Shown here: one piece after another, positions 1-4,708 of the stretch | Position numbering within the stretch: the stretch's first letter is position 1 | How the letters are laid out: each line of letters opens with the position of its first letter | Origin: Synergistaceae bacterium | GTDB taxonomy: Bacteria; Synergistota; Synergistia; Synergistales; Aminobacteriaceae | Assembly: GCA_031270755.1 (NCBI GenBank) | Contig: JAISWV010000296.1 | Location: forward strand, 1-9,188 | Direction: 5' to 3' | DNA: 9,188 bases | Notes under the pieces: generated by a model | Database searches by the model: none | Told to the model about the DNA's origin: nothing | The model's input: the letters and a program-made list of their open reading frames with translations, nothing else | Position numbers and translations under genes: made by a program

Positions 1-763
1 AAGCGATGCAGTTATACCGCTCGTTGGCGATGATGCTCTCCGAGTCGTCGTCAAAGGCTTCCTCCATTGCCGCGATGGCCCCAGCGGCTCTCGCGAACTG
101 CATCGAAGCGCACCGGGTCCCCTCGAAGATTTTTTCGTCTCTCTCGAAGAGCTTCAGAGCGAAGAAACGCCTCCGCTCCTCTGGAATTTCCGAGGGGAGC
201 CCGTCGGCCAGGGAGGTCAAGGTCGATTCGATCTTCTCGTGAAACCGGAGGACGGAGGACGATTTTTTCCCCGCCGTCTCGATGGCTTTCAAGGTCGCCA
301 GGGCGGCCTCCGCCACCCCCGTTCCTTTGAGCGCGGAAATGCGGACCACCGGACAGCCCAGTCTTTCCGACAGTTTTTCCTCGTCGATCTTGTCGTCGTT
401 TTTTTCGACCACGTCGATCATGTTGACGGCGACGACCACGGGGATGCCCAGTTCCAGAAGCTGCGTCGTGAGGTAGAGGTTGCGCTCGATGTTGGTGCCG
501 TCAACAATGTCGAGGATCGCGTCGGGCCGTTGGCCGATCAGGTAATTTCTCGCCACGACCTCTTCGAGGGTGTAGGGAGAAAGCGAGTAGATGCCGGGCA
601 AATCCATGATGACGACGTCTTTGTGCCCTTTCAGCCGCCCCTCTTTTTTCTCGACGGTGACGCCGGGCCAATTTCCCACGAACTGATTCAGCCCCGTCAA
701 TCCATTGAACAGCGTCGTCTTGCCGCTGTTGGGGTTTCCAGCCAAAGCAATTTTTACAGGCAT
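1..763 (-). CDS. feoB: Ferrous iron transport protein B, N-terminal GTPase part (partial, cut by left edge)
   Basis: FeoB is an inner-membrane Fe(II) transporter with a cytosolic N-terminal G domain. The 254 visible residues hold the complete G domain. G1 is GNPNSGKT at residues 9-16 (Lys15, Thr16). The switch region contains NWPGVTVE around residues 31-38, with Thr36 as the likely G2 residue. G3 is DLPG at 54-57, followed by IYSLSPYT. The FeoB-typical stretch DGTNIERNLYLTTQL lies near 88-102. G4 is NMID at 114-117 and G5 is SALKG at 143-147. From about residue 165 onward the sequence is charged and helical, as expected for the guanine-dissociation-inhibitor spacer. The transmembrane Gate and NFeoB-distal parts lie beyond the window. 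The ATG at 761-763 has a good Shine-Dalgarno (AAAGGAG, 771-777 on this strand) 7 bases upstream. It sits 59 bases after the stop of the feoA-like locus, so the two were probably co-transcribed. The family assignment is secure. Confidence 0.96.
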   Translation of the reverse strand, partial: MPVKIALAGNPNSGKTTLFNGLTGLNQFVGNWPGVTVEKKEGRLKGHKDVVIMDLPGIYSLSPYTLEEVVARNYLIGQRPDAILDIVDGTNIERNLYLTTQLLELGIPVVVAVNMIDVVEKNDDKIDEEKLSERLGCPVVRISALKGTGVAEAALATLKAIETAGKKSSSVLRFHEKIESTLTSLADGLPSEIPEERRRFFALKLFERDEKIFEGTRCASMQFARAAGAIAAMEEAFDDDSESIIANERYNCIA

Positions 764-822
764 GCGGATTCTCCTTTCATCTCGAACTCTCGCCTCGACC
801 TCAGTCCCGGTCTGACATGACT

Positions 823-1066
823 TCAGGCTGGTTCCACGAGGATCGATTCCGCGTCTTCTTTGCGCAGAGACAGTTCGTAGCCGCGAACGTTGACTTCGAT
901 CGGGTCCCCCAATGGTATAAACTTTCCCGGCATCGGCCAGCAACAAGAGCATCTTTGTCATCCATTCCATTCAGCTGGATTTTCACGTCTTTCACGCTTT
1001 TTTCCGCGCCCCGCGAAAGTGCGGCGAGAAAGCGCGGTAAGTGAGCTCAAACTCGAGCGGCTCCAT
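823..1066 (-). pseudogene. feoA: Degenerate feoA-like locus (intact FeoA C-terminus, broken N-terminal half)
   Basis: FeoA is a small SH3-like cytosolic partner of FeoB, usually about 75-85 residues. On the minus strand, positions 933-823 encode MPGKFIPLGDPIEV followed by NVRGYELSLRKEDAESILV, EPA and a TGA stop (823-825). This is a textbook FeoA C-terminal half. No uninterrupted frame continues upstream: a TGA lies in frame just before the ATG at 933. The usual N-terminal elements (leucine-rich start, RRLLDMG segment) are absent or spread over other frames. One alternative frame has LLLLADAGK just before the junction, which could be a relic of LLDMG. Another frame reads KDVKIQLNGMDDKDALVAG and faintly resembles an HPr-type phosphocarrier; I rate that resemblance as weak. 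The span from an ATG with a weak AGGA upstream (1066) to the stop is about 81 codons, normal FeoA length, so frameshifts (real or sequencing errors) would explain it. A 36-residue product starting at 933 is the other option. Confidence 0.6.
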
Positions 1067-1093
1067 GATAATGTTCCTGGAGGCCCTTGTCAA
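1065..1093 (-). promoter_or_regulatory. Sigma-70-like promoter for the feo genes
   Basis: Reading the minus strand, TTGACA (1093-1088) is a perfect -35 box. It is separated by exactly 17 bases from TATCAT (1070-1065), a 5/6 match to the -10 consensus. Transcription would begin near 1058 and run into the feoA-like locus and feoB. The -10 box overlaps the ATG at 1066, so if this promoter is used that ATG is not the translation start. The plus-strand reading of the -10 region contains TGATAAT, one half of a Fur 7-1-7 site; the second half is poor, so iron control is only suggested. Confidence 0.6.
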
Positions 1094-1117
1094 TGCGGCA
1101 CGGCTCGTATATCCAGG

Positions 1118-1147
1118 CCCGGCGCATGACCGCCCGGCACATGACGG
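1118..1147. repeat. Imperfect 15-bp tandem duplication
   Basis: CCCGGCGCATGACCG (1118-1132) is followed directly by CCCGGCACATGACGG (1133-1147), 13 of 15 positions identical. It lies in the roughly 170-bp non-coding stretch between the end of the GntR gene and the feo promoter. No function can be assigned; replication slippage is the simplest origin. Confidence 0.6.
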
Positions 1148-1226
1148 CGCGAAGTTTGCTCGATAGAAATTCAGGATTGATTCAGCGTATGCCCGGGAGA
1201 AACGGAGGGAGAGACCGAAACGGCGC

Positions 1227-1254
1227 GATGGAAGACATGTGATGGAAGACGTGC
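1227..1254. repeat. Imperfect 14-bp tandem duplication
   Basis: GATGGAAGACATGT (1227-1240) is followed directly by GATGGAAGACGTGC (1241-1254), 12 of 14 positions identical. It sits just downstream of the stop codon of the GntR-family gene (stop 1267-1269, minus strand). No terminator-like hairpin is evident here, so the end of the regulator transcript is not marked by an obvious intrinsic terminator. Confidence 0.55.
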
Positions 1255-1266
1255 GGGAGAAGGCAT

Positions 1267-1995
1267 TCATGCTTTTCCGATTCTTCCGCTCATGTGGGAT
1301 TGCAGGTCCTTCGAGGTGCTTTCCAAGTGGAAGGTCAGGGCCGCCGTGGCCGCTTCCATGTCCCGCGCCCGAACGGCTTGGAGGATTTTTTTGTGCTGCC
1401 GCTGGGACTCCTCGCGCATGGACTGGAGGTGCAGGCGAATGTACCGGTCCACCTGCCGGCGCAGGCGGGCGATCATGTCCAGGGTAAGGGGGCGGTCCGC
1501 GGAGTCGTAGAGGGAGTTGTGAAACTCGACGTTCTGCTCCCGCCAGACCACACAATCGGGCTCTTTCTCCATTTTGTCCAGCAAAACGGAGGCCGAGGCC
1601 ACGGTTTCGTCCGATACGAGGGGCAGTGCCACCCGCAGAACACCGACTTCCAGGGAAGTCAGCATCTCGTAGATTTCACGGGTTTCCTCCAGAGTCAGCC
1701 CTGTCACCGTGGCCCCCCTCCGCCCATGAAAGTCAACGAGCCCCTCCATCTCCAAAAGACGCAGCGCCTCGCGCAGGGGAATAGGGCTGACGTGCAGGCG
1801 CTCCGCCAACTGGCTTTGATGAAGCGCCTCCCCTTCCTGCAGAACCCCGCGGTAAATGGCTTCGCGCAGGATGTTGGCGATGTAGTAAGGGGCGGTGTTG
1901 TCCTGAAAATAACTGGGGATCAACTCCAGAAGCGAATCTTTCCCGGATGAACGAGGCTGTTCACTTGGCATTTCAACTCTCATCCTTTCTGCCAT
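1267..1995 (-). CDS. GntR-family transcriptional regulator, FCD (FadR) subfamily
   Basis: Predicted cytosolic one-component DNA-binding regulator of 242 residues, normal for the subfamily. The N-terminal winged helix spans about residues 36-100: ILREAIYRGVLQEGEAL, then the helix-turn-helix SQLAERLHVSPIPLREALRL and the wing GLVDFHGRRGATVTGL. The FCD ligand-binding helical domain follows (about 104-232) with conserved histidines His159 (VEFHNSL), His201 (RQHKKIL) and His223 (LTFHLES). The position four before His159, normally the metal-binding Asp, is Asn155. The gene is divergent from kbl-tdh with 180 bp between, so it most likely senses threonine, glycine or a related acid and controls that pair and itself; this is inference from context. 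The first ATG (1995) has no Shine-Dalgarno. The ATG at 1971 has AAAGGA about 11 bases upstream and may be the true start (234 residues). The effector cannot be read from sequence. Confidence 0.93.
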   Translation of the reverse strand: MAERMRVEMPSEQPRSSGKDSLLELIPSYFQDNTAPYYIANILREAIYRGVLQEGEALHQSQLAERLHVSPIPLREALRLLEMEGLVDFHGRRGATVTGLTLEETREIYEMLTSLEVGVLRVALPLVSDETVASASVLLDKMEKEPDCVVWREQNVEFHNSLYDSADRPLTLDMIARLRRQVDRYIRLHLQSMREESQRQHKKILQAVRARDMEAATAALTFHLESTSKDLQSHMSGRIGKA

Positions 1996-2058
1996 TCAAA
2001 GCGCTTCAAATTTACGTGGAACGGTCGTTTGATTGTACGTAGTCGATTTTAAGCAGCA

Positions 2059-2089
2059 TTGACATTATGGTACATTTTTACGGTATTTT
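2059..2089 (+). promoter_or_regulatory. Candidate promoter for kbl-tdh
   Basis: TTGACA (2059-2064) is a perfect -35 box. Downstream, TATTTT (2084-2089) gives a long 19-base spacer, while the hexamer at the ideal 17-base spacing (GGTATT) is poor. The -35 is convincing and the -10 is uncertain. The region is markedly more AT-rich than the flanking genes, as expected for a divergent control region. Transcription from here would give a leader of about 80 bases that includes the palindrome at 2097-2115. Confidence 0.45.
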
Positions 2090-2096
2090 TCGCCGA

Positions 2097-2115
2097 CGAA
2101 TATATTTTATATTCG
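2097..2115. promoter_or_regulatory. Perfect 8+3+8 palindrome, candidate operator between regulator and kbl
   Basis: CGAATATA, spacer TTT, TATATTCG: a perfect inverted repeat of 8-bp arms. It lies just downstream of the candidate kbl promoter in the divergent intergenic region. Dimeric winged-helix regulators bind such symmetric sites, so it is a good candidate operator for the adjacent GntR-type protein. The arms do not match the commonly cited TNGTNNNACNA FCD operator pattern, so another regulator is possible. A second, shorter symmetric core AAGCGCTT (1999-2006) lies next to the regulator's own start. Confidence 0.4.
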
Positions 2116-2163
2116 CTTGTTCCCCCAATTGTTTTATGAGAAGCTTATCCATATTAAAATTCT

Positions 2164-2169
2164 GGAGGG
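2164..2169 (+). promoter_or_regulatory. Ribosome binding site deciding the kbl start
   Basis: GGAGGG ends immediately before an ATG at 2170 and 6 bases before the ATG at 2176. Only the second ATG has workable spacing, so kbl is taken to start at 2176 (Met-Thr-Val), not 2170. Confidence 0.7.
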
Positions 2170-2175
2170 ATGACG

Positions 2176-3357
2176 ATGACTGTTCCAACGACGTTCATGG
2201 ACGAAGAATTGAATCGGATGAAGCGCGAGGGGCTTTACGGCAATATCCGCACTCTGGAGAGCCCTCAAGGCGCGACGGTGAAAATCGGGGGCAAAGACTA
2301 CTTGAACCTGTGCTCCAACAACTATCTCGGCTTCGCCAACGACCCGCGGGTGTGCGAAAAAGCCAAGGAAACCATTGACCGGTACGGCGTGGGGCCCGGC
2401 GCGGTCCGCACCATCGCCGGTACGATGGACATCCACCTGGAGCTCGAAAGAAAACTCGCGAAGTTCAAGGGAGCCGAGGCCGCCATCACTTTCCAGTCGG
2501 GATTTTGCGCCAATCTGGCGGTCATTCCCACTCTTACGGACGACGGAGACCTGATTTTCAGCGATTCCTTGAACCATGCTTCCATCATCGACGCCTCCCG
2601 CCTCTCGAAGGCGAAGGTCGTCCGATACGAGCACTCCAACATGGACGACCTGCGGGCCAAGATCAAAAGCAACGCCGGACCGGGCAAGAAATTGCTCATC
2701 ACCGACGGGGTGTTCTCTATGGACGGCGACATCGCGCGTCTGCCGGAGATCGTCGCGATCGCGGAGGAGTCCGGGGTCATGGTCGCCGTCGATGACGCTC
2801 ACGGCGAGGGAGTCTTGGGCAAAGGAGGCCGCGGGATCGTGGATCACTTCGGCCTCCACGGCAGGGTCGACGTGGAGATCGGAACCATGTCCAAGGCCTT
2901 CGGCGTCATGGGAGGGATCGTCGCGGGCAGCGCGACCCTGGTGGACTTCCTGCGTCAGAAAGCCCGGACGAACCTCTTCAGCAGCGCGCTCACCGTTCCC
3001 GACGTGGCGGCGAACCTGGCGGCGGTGGAAATAATGGAGGCCGGCGACGAAGCGGTGAAAAAGCTTTGGAGCAACGGCGACTTACTGAAGGCCGAGTTGA
3101 AGGCCCGGGGTTTCGACGTGGGCAAGAGCGAGACGCCCATCACGCCCGTCATCATCGGCGAAGCTCAGGCTGCCAAGGACTTCAGCGCCCGCCTCTTCGA
3201 GAACGGCGTGTTCGCAACCGCCATCGTCTTCCCCACCGTCCCCAAGGGCACGGCTCGTATCCGCGCCATGGTCAGCGCCGCCCACTCCGAAGAGGACCTG
3301 AAGAGAGGCATCGAGGCCTTCGTGAAGGTCGGCAAAGAAATGGGGATCGTGCAATGA
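2176..3357 (+). CDS. kbl: 2-amino-3-ketobutyrate CoA ligase (glycine C-acetyltransferase)
   Basis: PLP-dependent alpha-oxoamine synthase (fold type I) that cleaves 2-amino-3-oxobutyrate with CoA to give glycine and acetyl-CoA, the second step of threonine catabolism. The product is 393 residues, close to the usual 395-400 for Kbl. Family landmarks in order: YLNLCSNNYLGFAND near 36-50; GPGAVRTIAGTMDIHLELE; SDSLNHASIIDASRLS with His134 stacking on the cofactor; VDDAHGEGVLG with Asp207 and His209; and TMSKAFGVMGG with Lys240, the Schiff-base lysine. The C-terminal PTVPKGTARIRAMVSAAHSEEDL is also typical. The substrate choice (Kbl rather than serine palmitoyltransferase, BioF or HemA) rests on overall similarity and on the threonine dehydrogenase encoded directly behind it. 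Its stop overlaps the next start as ATGA (3354-3357), implying translational coupling. The start at 2176 is chosen by Shine-Dalgarno spacing. Confidence 0.95.
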   Translation: MTVPTTFMDEELNRMKREGLYGNIRTLESPQGATVKIGGKDYLNLCSNNYLGFANDPRVCEKAKETIDRYGVGPGAVRTIAGTMDIHLELERKLAKFKGAEAAITFQSGFCANLAVIPTLTDDGDLIFSDSLNHASIIDASRLSKAKVVRYEHSNMDDLRAKIKSNAGPGKKLLITDGVFSMDGDIARLPEIVAIAEESGVMVAVDDAHGEGVLGKGGRGIVDHFGLHGRVDVEIGTMSKAFGVMGGIVAGSATLVDFLRQKARTNLFSSALTVPDVAANLAAVEIMEAGDEAVKKLWSNGDLLKAELKARGFDVGKSETPITPVIIGEAQAAKDFSARLFENGVFATAIVFPTVPKGTARIRAMVSAAHSEEDLKRGIEAFVKVGKEMGIVQ

Positions 3358-4313
3358 AGAAAATGAAAAAAATGGAAAAAATACTTGTCACCGGGTCCAA
3401 CGGACAGATCGGGGTCGAGCTGGTTCAGCATTTGAGAAAAGCGTACGGCTCGGACAACGTGGTGGCCACGGCGCGCAAAAAAGTTCCCGGCCCCGTGAGC
3501 GAGGGCGGCCCCTTCGCCCTCCTGGACGCAAGAGACGGAAAAACGGTGGGGGAGCTCCTGGACTCCTGGAAAATAGACACCGTCATCCATTTAGCCGGGA
3601 TTCTTTCCGCCCGGGGAGAGACAGAGCCGCAGCTGGCGTGGGACACGAACATGAACGGCCTCTATACGATGCTGGAGGCGATCAGGCCCAGAAAATGCGC
3701 GCTTTTTTTCCCCAGCTCCATAGCGGCGTTCGGCCCGGGCACGCCGCCCAAAAACACGCCGCAGGACACGATCCAGCGCCCATCCACCATATACGGAGTC
3801 ACCAAAGTGGCGGGCGAGCTGCTCTGTGACTACTACCACCTCAAATACGGGCTGGACACGCGGGGGCTGCGTTTTCCCGGCTTGATCTCCTACGAGGCGC
3901 TTCCCGGCGGCGGCACCACGGACTACGCCGTTCACATCTACTACGAAGCGGCGGCGAAGGGATGCTACACCAGCTATATCGCAAAGGGCAGTTTCATGGA
4001 CATGATGTACATGCCCGACGCGCTGGAGGCCGTGGTACAATTGATGGAGGCCGACCCGTCCAAGCTCCGGCACCGCAGCGCCTTCAACATCTCCGCCATG
4101 AGCTTCGACCCGGAGGGCATCGCCGCGTCGATTCGCAAGGTCATTCCGAAATTCGAACTTTCCTACGAAGTCGATCCCGCGCGTCAGGCCATAGCGGATT
4201 CGTGGCCGGACTCCCTGGACTGCTCCGCGGCCAAAGAGGAATGGGGTTTCGCACCCCGGTACGACCTGGACGCAATGACCCGCGACATGCTGCAGAGGGT
4301 GCCGAAAAAATAA
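3354..4313 (+). CDS. tdh: L-threonine 3-dehydrogenase, short-chain (NAD-dependent epimerase-like) type
   Basis: Oxidises L-threonine with NAD+ to 2-amino-3-oxobutyrate, the substrate of the preceding Kbl. The 319-residue protein has an extended-SDR Rossmann start, VTGSNGQIG (Gly14, Gly17, Gly20), the Ser of FFPSSIAAFGP (Ser121/122), and the catalytic pair Tyr147/Lys151 in YGVTKVAGE. The segment RFPGLISYEALPGGGTTDYAVH closely matches the signature that separates SDR-type threonine dehydrogenases from UDP-sugar epimerases. This type is unrelated to the zinc-dependent medium-chain Tdh of E. coli, and no zinc-site pattern is present. The ATG at 3354 overlaps the kbl stop by 4 bases, with GGGGA about 7 bases upstream. 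Further in-frame ATGs at 3363 and 3372 would remove the lysine-rich MKKMKK tail, and the Rossmann fold would still be complete from 3372. A terminator-like hairpin follows the gene. The threonine specificity is inferred from the motif plus the gene pairing. Confidence 0.93.
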   Translation: MKKMKKMEKILVTGSNGQIGVELVQHLRKAYGSDNVVATARKKVPGPVSEGGPFALLDARDGKTVGELLDSWKIDTVIHLAGILSARGETEPQLAWDTNMNGLYTMLEAIRPRKCALFFPSSIAAFGPGTPPKNTPQDTIQRPSTIYGVTKVAGELLCDYYHLKYGLDTRGLRFPGLISYEALPGGGTTDYAVHIYYEAAAKGCYTSYIAKGSFMDMMYMPDALEAVVQLMEADPSKLRHRSAFNISAMSFDPEGIAASIRKVIPKFELSYEVDPARQAIADSWPDSLDCSAAKEEWGFAPRYDLDAMTRDMLQRVPKK

Positions 4314-4329
4314 AAAATAGAAAACTCCC

Positions 4330-4358
4330 GGGGGCCTGAGCTGGGCCCCCAAGCTTTT
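4330..4358 (+). terminator. Terminator-like hairpin after tdh
   Basis: A 7-bp GC-only stem GGGGGCC (4330-4336) pairs with GGCCCCC (4344-4350) around a 7-base loop. It is followed by AAGC and only four T residues, so the plus-strand U-tract is short. The opposite strand has a much better U-run, because A-rich sequence (4307-4325) lies just left of the stem. It may therefore work in both directions. It starts 17 bases after the tdh stop. Confidence 0.6.
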
Positions 4359-4394
4359 GGCTCAAGCCGTCATATCTCCGTCAAAGCGCGGCGT

Positions 4395-4422
4395 GTATTT
4401 TGTGTTTTGTATTTTGTATTTT
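4395..4422. repeat. Four tandem copies of a 7-bp unit
   Basis: GTATTTT, GTGTTTT, GTATTTT, GTATTTT run without interruption (one base differs in the second copy). It is a strongly T-rich heptamer microsatellite in the tdh to SNF2 intergenic region. The low-complexity T-tracts could aid termination of read-through from the hairpin upstream, but that is speculation. Confidence 0.8.
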
Positions 4423-4462
4423 GTGACCGCTTGAACAAAAGACCGCGCAACCCCCGTCTAAT

Positions 4463-4510
4463 GTAGGGGCGGATATTATCCGCCCGCGATTATCGGAAAT
4501 CTGCCCCTAC
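4463..4510. repeat. REP-like compound inverted repeat (48 bp)
   Basis: The outer arms GTAGGGGC (4463-4470) and GCCCCTAC (4503-4510) are perfectly complementary, and complementarity continues inward past one mismatch (GAT/ATC). Nested inside the left half is a perfect palindrome with 9-bp arms GGGCGGATA and TATCCGCCC around one T (4467-4485). A small CGAT/ATCG palindrome follows at 4486-4494. This layout resembles dispersed REP- or MITE-like intergenic elements that carry a GTAGGGGC end. No coding sequence is inside. Whether it is multicopy cannot be judged from one window. Confidence 0.65.
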
Positions 4511-4561
4511 GGTGACGGGAGCGCCCTCCGGGGTGTCCACCGCGCATCCCATCGCGAGGCG

Positions 4562-4589
4562 GAATCTGAATTGAATCTGAATTGAATTT
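4562..4589. repeat. 11-bp tandem repeat, two full copies plus a part
   Basis: GAATCTGAATT (4562-4572) is repeated exactly at 4573-4583 and begins a third time as GAATTT (4584-4589). It overlaps the -35 of the candidate promoter for the SNF2 gene, so copy number could alter the sequence upstream of that promoter. A further short repeat, ATTGAAGAT then ATTGAAGAA, follows at 4624-4641. Confidence 0.75.
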
Positions 4590-4610
4590 GTTCCTCATCC
4601 GTTGTAAGAT
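4582..4610 (+). promoter_or_regulatory. Possible promoter for the SNF2-family gene
   Basis: TTGAAT (4582-4587, 4/6 match to -35) and TAAGAT (4605-4610, 4/6 match to -10) are separated by exactly 17 bases, about 100 bases before the start codon. Both hexamers are moderate matches inside AT-rich repeat sequence, so chance is a real alternative. Confidence 0.3.
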
Positions 4611-4623
4611 TCACGTCGAATCG

Positions 4624-4641
4624 ATTGAAGATATTGAAGAA
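4624..4641. repeat. 9-bp tandem repeat
   Basis: ATTGAAGAT (4624-4632) is followed directly by ATTGAAGAA (4633-4641), with a decayed third copy ATTGATGAG starting one base earlier in phase. It lies in the leader before the SNF2-family gene. No function is apparent. Confidence 0.5.
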
Positions 4642-4693
4642 TTGATGAGAGGATAGGATCGGATGCTTTTTTGCCCCCTGGTTATGATCCGCG

Positions 4694-4699
4694 AAAGGA
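4694..4699 (+). promoter_or_regulatory. Ribosome binding site of the SNF2-family gene
   Basis: AAAGGA lies 9 bases before the ATG at 4709 and supports that start. The encoded start is MFFDDALCKKLLDRY, and no better-placed in-frame start is seen nearby. Confidence 0.6.
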
Positions 4700-4708
4700 T
4701 GTTCCATC

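Noticed and set aside
992..1555. 187-codon minus-strand frame running from inside the GntR gene into the feoA region
   Set aside because: Most of it overlaps the GntR gene out of frame and is Pro/Arg-rich; only its last residues, from the ATG at 1066, are relevant, and they are discussed with feoA.
1294..1950. Plus-strand open frame opposite the GntR-family gene
   Set aside because: The minus strand encodes an unmistakable GntR/FCD protein; the plus-strand product has no motif or ribosome site.
2121..2157. Alternative promoter TTGTTT-17-TATTAA before kbl
   Set aside because: The -10 would end only about 7 bases before the ribosome binding site, leaving almost no leader; the TTGACA box further upstream is better.
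4395..4641. Possible CRISPR array
   Set aside because: The repeats are 7, 9 and 11 bp, directly abutting, and differ from each other; there are no spacers of regular length and no cas gene.
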